DNA of 64,000 nucleotides from Bifidobacterium breve. Lineage in GTDB: Bacteria; Actinomycetota; Acidimicrobiia; Acidimicrobiales; Ilumatobacteraceae. The notes below the pieces were generated by a model. The model was not told where the DNA came from and ran no database searches. It saw only the letters and a list, made by a program, of their open reading frames with translations. The translations under genes and the position numbers were made by a program. Below are positions 22,889 to 31,635 of this stretch, one piece after another (the first letter of the stretch is position 1; each line of letters begins with the position of its first letter). The DNA lies in the NCBI GenBank assembly GCA_945901725.1, contig CAMDLK010000001.1, positions 1 through 64,000 on the forward strand, in the 5' to 3' direction.

Positions 22889-24844
22889 GTGCCTACACAA
22901 TTGAGCCCCGAACAAGACGCCCTCGCTATTTCGATCATTCGAGGTATTGCGATGGACGCACCACTAGCTGCCAACAGCGGTCACCAAGGAACTGCGATGT
23001 CGCTTGCGCCGCTCGCACATGTTCTTTACAGTCGCATCTTGAAGCATGATCCAACATCGCCCGACTTCATAGATCGCGATCGTTTAATTCTTTCTAACGG
23101 GCATGCATCAATCTTGCAGTATGCCATGTTGTTCTTGTCCGGCTACGGATTAGAAATGTCCGATCTCAAATTATTCCGTCAATGGAAATCGGCTACACCT
23201 GGCCACCCTGAAGTTGGCCATACAGCGGGCGTTGAAGTCACTACTGGTCCACTTGGTCAGGGGTTTGCGAATGCTGTTGGAATGGCGATTGCAGAATCGC
23301 ATTTGCGCGCAGTACATGGACAAGACGCAATCAATCACCGCACGTACGTAATTGCAGGCGATGGTTGCCTTATGGAAGGCATCAGTCATGAGGCCGCCTC
23401 ACTGGCTGGGCATCTCAAACTTGATCATTTGGTCTGCATCTTTGATGACAACAAAATCACTATCGATGGCAGCACCGCCTTGACATGTAGCGACGATGCG
23501 CCTGCTCGGTTCCGCTCCTATGGATGGAACGTCATTGAGGCTGGTGAAATTGCAGAAGATTGCGACGCTTTAGAGAAAGTGTTGCTCACAGCACGCGATC
23601 ACACAGGCGCGCCTACTTTGATAGTTCTTCGTTCTCACATTGGATTTCCTTCTCCAGACCTCACTGATAAGCACGAGGCACATGGCAACCCATTCACTGC
23701 TCCCCTGGTTAGTGCAACTAAGAAAGTCATGGGAATTCCTGACGAACCCTTTTATGCACCAGAGACATTTGTGTCTGAGTATCGGTCTCTATGTCGTGAA
23801 CGTGGCCAAGCGGCACATGCAGATTGGAAAAAGCGAACACAGTCAATTTCTCCCGCTCTCAGTCCATCCACTTTCGGCATAGCGAACAAGCAAGAAATTG
23901 CATCAGCGCTCCCCGTATTTCCTTCTGATACAAAACTGGCAACGCGCCAAGCTTTTCAAAAAGTGTTGGAGGCGACCGGTGGTGTCATGCCCTTCGTACT
24001 CGCTGGGGCCGCAGACTTGACGGGAAACACCGGAGCAAAGTTGACAGAGACCAGTGCGTACTCTGCTGAGAATCGATCTGGAAAACAGATCTATTACGGA
24101 ATTCGCGAACACGCCATGGCGGCCGCGATGGTTGGCATGGCGCTTCACGGCGGCGTTCTTCCGGTTGGTGGCACATTCTTCGTTTTCGCCGACTACATGC
24201 GACCAGCTATTCGTTTGGCAGCGCTATCAAGCGCTCGCACCGTGTTCGTCTTTAGTCACGACTCTGTTGGAGTTGGAGAAGATGGTCCTACGCACCAACC
24301 AGTTGAACAATTGGCGTCGTTGCGGGCCATCCCCGGCTTGCAAGTAATTCGTCCTGCTGATGCAAATGAAACAGCGCAGGCCTGGGCGATTGCGGCCACT
24401 CATGACGGTCCAACTGCACTCATTCTTTCTCGTCAAACAGTTGTTGCACTCACAGACGGATCAGCAGTCGCAGATGGTGCTGGCGTACTTGTCAAAGTTG
24501 ATAAGCCGCAAGCAATCATTATCGGAACCGGTAGTGAATTGTCGGTTGCTGTTGACGCAGCGGACCTGTTGAAGAAGGACGGCATCAACGTAAACGTGGT
24601 GACTATGCCATCGTGGGAGCGATTCGCTTCATTGTCGAAGGCTCGTCAAGATGAAATTCTTCCTCGAAATCTTCCTCGCATCAGTGTTGAGGCAGGGACA
24701 ACCTTTGGTTGGGCTGCATATGCCACAAACAGCGTCGGTATCGATCGGTTCGGTGCCAGTGCTCCTGGGAACGTAGTAATGGCGGAATTGGGAATCACAG
24801 CTAGTCACGTCGCTGATGTAACACGAAGTGCGCTTCTTCAATGA
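22889..24844 (+). CDS. tkt: Transketolase
   Basis: A 651-aa thiamine-diphosphate enzyme of full length. The N-terminal PP domain has AANSGHQGTAMSLAPLAHVLY, the segment GHPEVGHTAGVEVTTGPLGQG near 105, and the ThDP motif AGDGCLMEGISHEAASLAGH near 152. The Pyr domain has REHAMAAAMVGMALHGG near 408 with the catalytic-site Glu, and VGEDGPTHQPVEQLASLRAI near 463 (transketolase signature). The C-terminal domain closes the protein. It moves two-carbon units between sugar phosphates in the non-oxidative pentose-phosphate pathway. Start GTG lies 1 bp after the nagA stop; tal follows with ATGA overlap. Confidence 0.95.
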   Translation: MPTQLSPEQDALAISIIRGIAMDAPLAANSGHQGTAMSLAPLAHVLYSRILKHDPTSPDFIDRDRLILSNGHASILQYAMLFLSGYGLEMSDLKLFRQWKSATPGHPEVGHTAGVEVTTGPLGQGFANAVGMAIAESHLRAVHGQDAINHRTYVIAGDGCLMEGISHEAASLAGHLKLDHLVCIFDDNKITIDGSTALTCSDDAPARFRSYGWNVIEAGEIAEDCDALEKVLLTARDHTGAPTLIVLRSHIGFPSPDLTDKHEAHGNPFTAPLVSATKKVMGIPDEPFYAPETFVSEYRSLCRERGQAAHADWKKRTQSISPALSPSTFGIANKQEIASALPVFPSDTKLATRQAFQKVLEATGGVMPFVLAGAADLTGNTGAKLTETSAYSAENRSGKQIYYGIREHAMAAAMVGMALHGGVLPVGGTFFVFADYMRPAIRLAALSSARTVFVFSHDSVGVGEDGPTHQPVEQLASLRAIPGLQVIRPADANETAQAWAIAATHDGPTALILSRQTVVALTDGSAVADGAGVLVKVDKPQAIIIGTGSELSVAVDAADLLKKDGINVNVVTMPSWERFASLSKARQDEILPRNLPRISVEAGTTFGWAAYATNSVGIDRFGASAPGNVVMAELGITASHVADVTRSALLQ

Positions 24845-25944
24845 CGGATTTATTGAAGCGTTTGTCATCAGACCATGGTCAGAGCCCGTGGCTCGATAAT
24901 TTGCAGCGCGGCTATCTCACTTCAGGCACTCTTGCAGCGCTAGTCCAACGTGGTGTGAGAGGTCTTACCTCGAACCCGACAATTTTTCAGAAAGCTATCC
25001 AAGGCAGCGCTGATTACGACGAACAATTCCGAAGCGAGATCTTGAAAGGATCAACTGCTCGAGAGGCCTACTGGGAACTCGTTTTGCAAGATATCCATGG
25101 TGCTCTCGATGTTTTCAGCGATTTGTATTCACAATCAAACGGCACAGATGGGTTCGTCAGTGTCGAAGTTGACCCTTCGTTAGCTCACGACACCACAGGT
25201 ACTCTTTCAGCAGCGCGCCTTCTTCACGAGCGTATTTCCCGTCCGAATGTCATGATCAAGATTCCTGCAACTCAGCAAGGTCTTCCTGCCATTAGGGAAA
25301 TGATTGCCGAAGGCAGAAACGTCAATGTGACTTTGATTTTTAGTCTGTCTCGCTATCAAGAAGTAATGGATGCATACATCGACGGCCTCGAACAAAGAAT
25401 GGCCTCGGGTTCACCTGTTTCAAACATTGCGAGCGTTGCAAGTTTTTTCATTAGCCGCGTAGATAATGAAATTGACAAGAGACTTGATCAACTTGGGACA
25501 CCAAGTGCGTTGGCACTGCGAGGAACTGCTGCTGTTAATCAGGCGCGACTTGCATATGCAGCATTTCAAAAGTCTTTTAGTGGTCCTCGATGGGAAGCTC
25601 TAGCGAAAGCAGGAGCATCGGTTCAACGGCCTTTGTGGGCTTCAACTTCCACCAAGAACCCGTCCTATCCAGACACGATGTACGTTGACCAACTAATTGG
25701 GCCGGACACTGTCAACACATTGCCTGATGCCACATTGGAAGCTTTCTCTGATCATGGGACATTATGTCGCACAATTGACCAGAACATCGCCATCAGTAAA
25801 CGTCAATGGGCGGAACTAGCTATGAATGCAATAGACGTAGATGAAGTTGCGGCGCAACTAGAAGATGAAGGTGTTGCATCCTTCATCAAGAGTTTTGATG
25901 AGTTGATTGGCGTCTTGGAAGACAAAGCCGTCGGAATTTCGTAA
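24841..25944 (+). CDS. tal: Transaldolase
   Basis: A 367-aa transaldolase of the long actinobacterial type. It has RGLTSNPTIFQKAIQG near residue 36, VSVEVDPSLAHDTTGTL near 100, and the Schiff-base Lys in RPNVMIKIPATQQGLPAI near 130. NVTLIFSLSRYQEVMDAYI near 157 and TSTKNPSYPDTMYVDQLIGP near 267 (transaldolase signature 2) follow. It transfers a dihydroxyacetone unit between sedoheptulose-7-P and glyceraldehyde-3-P. The ATG overlaps the tkt stop (ATGA), so the two are translationally coupled. In many Actinobacteria zwf and opcA follow; here a LOG-family gene does. Confidence 0.95.
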   Translation: MTDLLKRLSSDHGQSPWLDNLQRGYLTSGTLAALVQRGVRGLTSNPTIFQKAIQGSADYDEQFRSEILKGSTAREAYWELVLQDIHGALDVFSDLYSQSNGTDGFVSVEVDPSLAHDTTGTLSAARLLHERISRPNVMIKIPATQQGLPAIREMIAEGRNVNVTLIFSLSRYQEVMDAYIDGLEQRMASGSPVSNIASVASFFISRVDNEIDKRLDQLGTPSALALRGTAAVNQARLAYAAFQKSFSGPRWEALAKAGASVQRPLWASTSTKNPSYPDTMYVDQLIGPDTVNTLPDATLEAFSDHGTLCRTIDQNIAISKRQWAELAMNAIDVDEVAAQLEDEGVASFIKSFDELIGVLEDKAVGIS

Positions 25945-25948
25945 CTCA

Positions 25949-26974
25949 GTGACTGTCTCATCCAACACTCGCAAAGCAATCGAGGATTTGCTCAAAAGTT
26001 TTGAGACAGCACAACGCACACCTTCAGATATACGGCTGTTGAATCGTTCCATCAATACGGTTACTCATCTGGTGAACGGACCCTCTTCTTCCTTAGATAT
26101 CAAAATCGCGAGTTCCGCAATTGAAGAAATGAGTAGAGCCTTTACGATGTTTGCTCCGTTCAGGAATGTTCGTAAGGTGTCCATCTTTGGCTCTGCTCGC
26201 ACAACCTCTGACAGTCCCATTTATGCATTGACCGCCGCAACAGCAAAGGCATTGGCCGATCATCATTTCATGGTGGTCACCGGTGCAGGCCCGGGCATTA
26301 TGGAGGCTGGAATGGTCGGTGCCGGCAGAGAGAACTCAATCGGGGTTTCGATACGCCTCCCCTTCGAAACGGGAGCGAACTCCGTTATCGCTGGAGACGA
26401 CAAGTACGTCAGCATGCGTTACTTCTTCACTCGAAAACTAATGCTCGTAAAAGAGTCACACGCATTCCTATGCATGCCAGGTGGTTTCGGCACCCTAGAC
26501 GAAACTTTTGAACTTCTCACTCTGGCTCAGACTGCAAAATCTGTGCCTGTACCAATCGTTTTCCTTGAAGTGCCTGGGCACCCATTTTGGACACCACTAA
26601 TGAAGGTCATGGAGCCATTACTCCTCGATCATGGTCTTATTTCTTCCAGCGATACTTCCCTGTACACAATTACCGACAATATCGAGGATGCCGTCAGTGA
26701 GATTACGCGTTTCTATGCCAATTACGATTCGATTCGATTTGTCGATGACGTTCTCTACATCCGCGTTAAACGGTCCATTCCGGATGAACAGTTCGTAGAA
26801 ATCGCGAATCGGTTCGCGTCGTTAGCTGGTGACGGCGTCATTCAACGGACAACTGCAACGTCTGAAGAGATCAGAGATAATGATGTTCCTGATTTGCCGC
26901 GCGTTAGTTTGAAATACGCCGCGAAGGGTTTTGCCGACCTACGCGGACTTATTGACGCACTCAATCAGTTCTAA
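25949..26974 (+). CDS. LOG-family (TIGR00730-like) nucleotide phosphoribohydrolase-like protein
   Basis: About 341 aa from GTG 25949, 4 bp after the tal stop; the track's 25907 start would overlap tal by 38 bp. The Rossmann core carries VSIFGSARTTSDSPIYALT near 88, MVVTGAGPGIMEAGMVGAG near 114, and the family signature PGGFGTLDETFELLTLAQT near 182. The N-terminal 70 residues and the C-terminal 90 residues are extra to the simple LOG protein. LOG enzymes release free cytokinin-type bases or, in bacteria, cleave nucleoside monophosphates to ribose-5-P and base. The latter would fit its place after tkt-tal, but that link is inference. Confidence 0.78.
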   Translation: MTVSSNTRKAIEDLLKSFETAQRTPSDIRLLNRSINTVTHLVNGPSSSLDIKIASSAIEEMSRAFTMFAPFRNVRKVSIFGSARTTSDSPIYALTAATAKALADHHFMVVTGAGPGIMEAGMVGAGRENSIGVSIRLPFETGANSVIAGDDKYVSMRYFFTRKLMLVKESHAFLCMPGGFGTLDETFELLTLAQTAKSVPVPIVFLEVPGHPFWTPLMKVMEPLLLDHGLISSSDTSLYTITDNIEDAVSEITRFYANYDSIRFVDDVLYIRVKRSIPDEQFVEIANRFASLAGDGVIQRTTATSEEIRDNDVPDLPRVSLKYAAKGFADLRGLIDALNQF

Positions 26975-27156
26975 ACAGCGCGAAGGATGTAGAGGGCCTT
27001 ATCAACAGACCGTCTGGCCTGGGATACCTTCTTCTCCATTGGAGGTCGATCCTTTTCTCCATTACGAATCGCTTCAGTAATCAACGACATGGCGGCATCG
27101 TTCAGTGCCTCACTAGCTCGCTCAAGGTCCGAGATGATCTCTTCGATGTCACTCAT
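26971..27156 (-). CDS. Small helical hypothetical protein, 61 aa
   Basis: A 61-aa, largely helical protein (SDIEEIISDLERASEALNDA, then KKVSQARRSVDKALYILRAV). It is not assigned to a family. Evidence that it is real: a strong Shine-Dalgarno (AAGGAAGGAACC before ATG 27156), one of the clearest in the window, and a stop that interlocks with the LOG gene stop (CTAA, 26971-26974), the arrangement shared by many convergent pairs here. It is monocistronic. The heptad-like spacing of Leu/Ile/Ala suggests a short coiled coil. Confidence 0.6.
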   Translation of the reverse strand: MSDIEEIISDLERASEALNDAAMSLITEAIRNGEKDRPPMEKKVSQARRSVDKALYILRAV

Positions 27157-27217
27157 GGTTCCTTCCTTTCAGATGTCTGTCAGGTGAATACTGTGCCACA
27201 AGGGTGGCGGTTCGTGC

Positions 27218-27979
27218 GTGGAGGGTGCCTATGGCGTAGCGTTACCTCTTGTGCTTAGAGAAGACCAACCCCACGAATGGATCAGTTTCGAAGATCCCGA
27301 TGAAATGCGGACATGGATGCTTGATGCAACATTTTTGCGATCCAGCTATAAATGCATTTACGGACAAGGTTGCCAAGGAATTCTTGACGATGCTTCTCCG
27401 GAGTTAATGCACGGTTGTTGTTCTTTTGGTGCGCATTTTCTTGACGAGAAAGATTTCAAGAACGTCACCAAATATGTGAAACGCCTCAAAGGCCGTCACT
27501 GGAAGAATAAAGACAAGGCCAAAGATAAGGGCTGGTTCGTCACTGAGAAGGACGGCGAGAAGAAGACGCGCGTTGTAAACGGCGCATGTATCTTTCACAA
27601 CCCTCCCGGATTTGAAGGCGGAACTGGCTGCGCTTTCCATATTGCTGCGGTTGAGGCTGGCGAGCGTCACATGGACTGGAAACCAGACGTATGTTGGCAA
27701 GTACCTATTCGTTTGGAAGAGCACATTGAAGACGGCGGATACGTCGTCTCAACCATTCGTGAGTGGAAACGCCGCGATTGGGGTGAAGGTGGCGACGACT
27801 TTCATTGGTGGTGCACCGAGTCCGCCGATGCCTTCGTAGGCAAAGACCCCACATATACGTTCTTCACAGACGAATTGACTGAAATCATGGGCAAGAAGGC
27901 ATACGCCATCTTGGTAAAGATGTTGTCTGCCCCTGTCGGAGTTCCGTTGCCTCATCCAGCTCTTCGCAAGAAGGATTAA
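27218..27979 (+). CDS. Cys-rich conserved hypothetical protein, possible metal or Fe-S site
   Basis: 253 aa from GTG 27218; GTG 27251 is an alternative, having TAGCGT 8 bases upstream. Function not recognised. Eight or so Cys occur in conserved-looking contexts: SYKCIYGQGCQGIL, LMHGCCSFGAHF, NGACIFHN, GGTGCAFHIAAVEAG, PDVCWQVPIRLEEH and WWCTESADAFV. The Cys/His clustering recalls YkgJ-like zinc or iron chelatase-type proteins but does not match the simple CxxxCxxCC pattern, so a metal site is inference. A clear terminator follows the stop and is shared with convergent typA. Confidence 0.65.
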   Translation: MEGAYGVALPLVLREDQPHEWISFEDPDEMRTWMLDATFLRSSYKCIYGQGCQGILDDASPELMHGCCSFGAHFLDEKDFKNVTKYVKRLKGRHWKNKDKAKDKGWFVTEKDGEKKTRVVNGACIFHNPPGFEGGTGCAFHIAAVEAGERHMDWKPDVCWQVPIRLEEHIEDGGYVVSTIREWKRRDWGEGGDDFHWWCTESADAFVGKDPTYTFFTDELTEIMGKKAYAILVKMLSAPVGVPLPHPALRKKD

Positions 27980-27983
27980 GACG

Positions 27984-28004
27984 AAGGGCTAGTTAGCCCT
28001 TTTT
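27984..28004 (+). terminator. Rho-independent terminator, shared by convergent genes
   Basis: AAGGGCTA and TAGCCCTT form an 8-bp inverted repeat with two bases between, ending in a run of five T on the plus strand. It lies between the 27979 stop and the typA stop. It includes the last codons of typA, so it can end transcripts from the plus side and possibly both. Confidence 0.75.
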
Positions 28005-29816
28005 CGAAGATTTGCGGCGCTCTTCAATGCTGAGCCCACGCTTACGAATACGAATGCTCTTTGGAGTTACTTCGACTAGCTCGTCGTCGCCGATCCACTC
28101 GATAGCAGTCTCTAAGGTGTGATCAACCGGAGCTGCAAGTTTTGGACCGTCATCATGGCTATGTGTACGAATGTTGGTCTTTTCTTTGGCGCGCACTGCG
28201 TTCACGACCATCTCTTCGCCGCGAGCCGCTTCTCCGATGACCATTCCTTCATATACCTCAACACCGGGTGCTACGAATAGCTCTCCACGTAATTGCAAGT
28301 TATCGAGCGCATATGCAGTTGTTGAACCAATACGGTCTGCAATCATTGCTCCGCCCAAGCGGTGAGGAAGTTCTCCTACCCATGGTGTCCAACCAGCATG
28401 AGTCTGATGTAGCAACGCTGTTCCGCGTGTGCTGCTCATCAACATTGAACGGAAGCCAATTAGGCCCCGAGATGGCGCTTCGAACGAAACAATGGTGCGT
28501 CCAGGATCTCCTTGGCGCAGGTCTGTCACGCGACCTTTACGAGGTGCAAGACCTTGAGTAATGGTGCCCACGTGCTCGTCAGGAACGTCACACGTCCCTG
28601 CTTCGAGAGGTTCGTGACGCTTGCCATTGATTTCCTTAGTAATTACTTCTGGACGTCCTACTTGAAGTTCGAAACCTTCACGACGCATGTTCTCAATTAG
28701 AACTGCAAGCTGAAGTTCTCCACGACCTGCCACGCTGGTGACGTCAGGCGAGTCGGTATCAGCAATCTTGATAGATACGTTTCCGAGAATTTCCTTCTGA
28801 AGACGATCACGCAAGTGGCGGCTAGTAACAAATTTGCCTTCACGACCTGCGTACGGAGAAGTGTTAACTCCGAACGCCATACGAATAACCGGTTCGTCAA
28901 CTTCAAGACGAGGTAAAGGCGTCGTGACAGTAAGGGCTGAAATCGTGTCACCAACTTCAACTTCAGGAATACCTGCAAGAACGAAAAGGTCGCCTGCTGA
29001 AATGGATTCAACTTCAGTTCTCCCGATTCCGTCAAAGACGCTGAGTTGCGCGATGCGGCGCTTCAATGGATTGCCGTCAGTGTCCTTGCCCCACAGAGCA
29101 ACAGTTTCACCCTTTTTCATTACGCCGCTATGAACGCGACCAATAGCAAGACGGCCCAAGTATTCAGAAGCATCAAGGTTTGTCACCAATGCTGCGAGAG
29201 GGGCAGTTGGGTCACCAGTTGGTGCGGGAACTGTAGTGAGGATTGTGTCGAGGAGGCATGACAAGTCTGCATCCGCAGCTGGCATTCCGATGCCAATCAT
29301 TGCGCGACCTTCACGGGCTACTGCAGAGATAACTGGGAACGACAACTGATCATCTGAACTGGCGAGATCGAGGAAAAGTTGCTCTACTTCGACAAGTACT
29401 TCTTCAGGTCGTGCGTCTTGGCGGTCAACCTTGTTGATCACCAAAATGACGGGCAGACCGAGTCCGAGTGCTTTTGACAAAACATAACGAGTTTGTGGAA
29501 GTGGGCCTTCAGCTGCATCAACCAAAAGAACGATTCCGTCGACCAGAGCAAGGGCACGCTCTACTTCCCCACCAAAGTCAGCGTGACCTGGAGTGTCAAC
29601 AATGTTGATCAAAGTACTTCCGTAGTTGATTCGTGCAGCCTTGGCAAGAATGGTGATACCACGTTCACGCTCTTGATCGTCTGAGTCCATGACTCGGTCA
29701 ATCACTGCGGCGTGAGACGCAAAAGCACCTGTAGACCTCAAGAGAGTGTCAACAAGTGTGGTTTTGCCGTGGTCAACGTGCGCCACTAGGGCAACATTAC
29801 GTAAGGAGTTTGTCAT
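27993..29816 (-). CDS. typA: Ribosome-associated GTPase TypA/BipA
   Basis: A 607-aa translational GTPase. G1 is NVALVAHVDHGKTTLVDTLL at residue 7, G2 and switch ERERGITILAKAARI near 50, G3 IVDTPGHADFGGEVERAL near 72, and G4 LVINKVDRQDARPEEV near 127. Domain II follows with beta-barrel repeats, then EF-G-like domains III and V and the TypA-specific C-terminal domain ending KSIRIRKRGLSIEERRKSSKKG. TypA binds the ribosome and supports large-subunit assembly under stress. No SD or TANNNT box in the standard place is visible. Confidence 0.96.
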   Translation of the reverse strand: MTNSLRNVALVAHVDHGKTTLVDTLLRSTGAFASHAAVIDRVMDSDDQERERGITILAKAARINYGSTLINIVDTPGHADFGGEVERALALVDGIVLLVDAAEGPLPQTRYVLSKALGLGLPVILVINKVDRQDARPEEVLVEVEQLFLDLASSDDQLSFPVISAVAREGRAMIGIGMPAADADLSCLLDTILTTVPAPTGDPTAPLAALVTNLDASEYLGRLAIGRVHSGVMKKGETVALWGKDTDGNPLKRRIAQLSVFDGIGRTEVESISAGDLFVLAGIPEVEVGDTISALTVTTPLPRLEVDEPVIRMAFGVNTSPYAGREGKFVTSRHLRDRLQKEILGNVSIKIADTDSPDVTSVAGRGELQLAVLIENMRREGFELQVGRPEVITKEINGKRHEPLEAGTCDVPDEHVGTITQGLAPRKGRVTDLRQGDPGRTIVSFEAPSRGLIGFRSMLMSSTRGTALLHQTHAGWTPWVGELPHRLGGAMIADRIGSTTAYALDNLQLRGELFVAPGVEVYEGMVIGEAARGEEMVVNAVRAKEKTNIRTHSHDDGPKLAAPVDHTLETAIEWIGDDELVEVTPKSIRIRKRGLSIEERRKSSKKG

Positions 29817-29849
29817 GGGGGTATTTCGTTTTCTGTCCGGCTATCCGGA

Positions 29850-30044
29850 TTAATCGATGTCGTCTTCGGATTCGTCTTCGTCTTCGTCGAAGCGCACCCC
29901 GTAGCGCTCGGCAATGGCTGCATACTCATCATCATCGGTAGCACTCACCCGTGGTGAGTCACCAAGACCTAGGTCTGCGGCACTGGGGCCTGCTTGCTTC
30001 AATTTCCGCGCTTCTTCAAACCGGCGATGTCGACCTTTTTTCAT
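29850..30044 (-). CDS. DUF3073-family small protein
   Basis: A 64-aa protein with a basic N-terminus (MKKGRHRRFEEARKLKQAGP) and an acidic C-terminus ending EDEDESEDDID. This is the form of the actinobacterial DUF3073 family, whose function is unknown. A GGAG Shine-Dalgarno lies about 9 bases upstream of ATG 30044. It sits 33 bp before typA in the same direction and may be co-transcribed. The opposite charge at the two ends could suit binding to nucleic acid or ribosome, but that is a guess. Confidence 0.82.
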   Translation of the reverse strand: MKKGRHRRFEEARKLKQAGPSAADLGLGDSPRVSATDDDEYAAIAERYGVRFDEDEDESEDDID

Positions 30045-30067
30045 GGTCGGTCTCCGAACATTTCATT

Positions 30068-30079
30068 GGCATAAATGCC
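30068..30079. repeat. Short palindrome upstream of DUF3073 gene
   Basis: GGCATAAATGCC (5-bp arms around AA), 24-35 bp before the DUF3073 start. Possible operator or chance. Confidence 0.25.
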
Positions 30080-30104
30080 TACTGGACAACCGAAACGAGT
30101 GTAC

Positions 30105-30130
30105 AGGTCAGTGAGACAAAAATATGACCT
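30105..30130 (-). terminator. Hairpin after RNase D gene
   Basis: AGGTCA and TGACCT arms are 14 bases apart, just past the RNase D stop. There is no T-tract in the RNase D direction, so this is a weak terminator candidate. Confidence 0.3.
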
Positions 30131-30135
30131 TTGCC

Positions 30136-31320
30136 TCAGGAAGGGTCAATATCAACCAGTTTTAGCCCAGAACCAGACGTTCCTGTAAAAGTCAGAGCTT
30201 TTCGACCCGCAACCAGGTCTTCAATGTCGGCCCCAACAATGTCTTTACGCCACCCGTGACGAAGTCGTGCTTCAGCAGACCCACTCAGTAAGTCCACGAT
30301 GTCTTTTCGAGTAGCAAGGAGTCCTGCATCGAGTTCGCTTTGCTTGGCAAGTTCCGTAATCCACGCTGAGACCAGGGTGACAGCAGGCCTCATGGTCTTC
30401 TCCAGATCTTCGCCATCGCTTGACGGGAAATTGAGTTCGCCGTCTACAGAATCGGCCACCCCGAATTGGATTGCTTCGAGAAGTGCTCTGCCATGTGGCC
30501 CGTTTGCATGACGATTGTCGACTCCCCTGCTCTGCAACAGATCATCTGCTGTACGAGGAGCGCGTTGGGCAACTCCGAGCACTGCGATGTCTGACAGAAC
30601 ATGACGAGGGGGTAGATCTAGGTCCATTGCTCGCTCTTCGCGCCATTTCGCTACAGCACGTGCAACGAAACGAGACTTGCCTCGCAATGTACGTACATCT
30701 TTGACACGCAACCAAGCATCTTCCGGTGCGTTTGGTCCAGTCGGTCTAGTGCGCAGTTCTTCGCATGCTTCTGCCGCCCATTCCATTCGCCCACGTTGTT
30801 CAAGATCAGAAAAAATGATGGACGAGAGTTCAGCGAGATAGGCCACATCAGAAGCGGCGTATCGCAACTGATCTGATGTCAAAGGCCTGCGCAACCAATC
30901 AGTCAGACGATCTCCCTTGGGCACGACTACTTTCAAGAGTGATTGCAGCAACGAAGCGAGAGATGGTTGCGTGTATCCAAGAAAACTTGCGCACAACTGA
31001 GTGTCAAGAATTCGTGAAGGGACAAAGCCAACGCTCTGAGTCAGAACGTCAAGGTCTTGTTGAGCGGCATGAAGAACACACAAAGATGGTCCGTCCATAA
31101 GAGGTCTCATCAGAGTGGCATCACATGACACCGGGTCAATTACACCGAGCCGATTGCCGGTGGCTATTTGAATCAGCGCCAACTGCGGGAAATAGGTCTT
31201 TTCACGATGGAATTCGGTATCCAAGTAATACACGTCTTGAGAACATGCATATGCAATGAACTCAACCAACGCAGAGTTTGTATCAATCCATTCAAAGGAA
31301 ATGTCAGGACGCTGTGTCAC
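30136..31320 (-). CDS. rnd: Ribonuclease D-like 3'-5' exonuclease with HRDC domain
   Basis: A 394-aa DEDD exonuclease. Exo I is DVYYLDTEFHREKTYFPQLA near residue 30 with the D-x-E pair. Exo II is in LCVLHAAQQDLDVL, and Exo III in YAASDVAYLAEL with the D/Y. The HRDC-like C-terminal domain has AKWREERAMDLDLPPRHVLSD near 225. RNase D trims 3' ends of tRNA precursors and other structured RNAs. It begins with GTG and overlaps the rhodanese gene by 17 bp, which puts it in the mobA-rhodanese-rnd operon. Confidence 0.9.
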   Translation of the reverse strand: MTQRPDISFEWIDTNSALVEFIAYACSQDVYYLDTEFHREKTYFPQLALIQIATGNRLGVIDPVSCDATLMRPLMDGPSLCVLHAAQQDLDVLTQSVGFVPSRILDTQLCASFLGYTQPSLASLLQSLLKVVVPKGDRLTDWLRRPLTSDQLRYAASDVAYLAELSSIIFSDLEQRGRMEWAAEACEELRTRPTGPNAPEDAWLRVKDVRTLRGKSRFVARAVAKWREERAMDLDLPPRHVLSDIAVLGVAQRAPRTADDLLQSRGVDNRHANGPHGRALLEAIQFGVADSVDGELNFPSSDGEDLEKTMRPAVTLVSAWITELAKQSELDAGLLATRKDIVDLLSGSAEARLRHGWRKDIVGADIEDLVAGRKALTFTGTSGSGLKLVDIDPS

Positions 31321-31633
31321 CTGTGGTCACCTCGTGTCCTTCAACAATCCACATTCCGGTACCACCGGCAACATTGATAAATGTTGTTCCTTCTAAGGAA
31401 GGAATAGTCGATAAGTGACCACACGCGCGCAAACTACGACCACCAGCCTGGCAAATCACATACACAATTGGGCCAAGTCCACATTCGTCTTCTCGACCGA
31501 CTAGTTCGGAGAGAGCGATATTGATAGCTCCAGGTACGTGACCCGTTACGTACTCATCGACTTCGCGAACGTCAATCACGATCCGATTGTTAAGAGCAGC
31601 GAACTCAGATATTGAAATTTCAGAAATTGACAT
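31304..31633 (-). CDS. Single-domain rhodanese-like sulfurtransferase
   Basis: A 109-aa single rhodanese domain. VIDVREVDEYVTGHVPGAIN near residue 20 is the CH2A-like segment, and the active-site loop VICQAGGRSLRAC near 58 carries the persulfide-forming Cys. Rhodaneses shuttle sulfane sulfur, for instance in thiolation of tRNA or molybdopterin. The adjacent mobA (molybdenum cofactor guanylylation) makes a role in sulfur transfer for cofactor synthesis reasonable, but this is only neighbourhood evidence. It starts 2 bp after the mobA stop. Confidence 0.85.
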   Translation of the reverse strand: MSISEISISEFAALNNRIVIDVREVDEYVTGHVPGAINIALSELVGREDECGLGPIVYVICQAGGRSLRACGHLSTIPSLEGTTFINVAGGTGMWIVEGHEVTTGDTAS

Positions 31634-31635
31634 GT

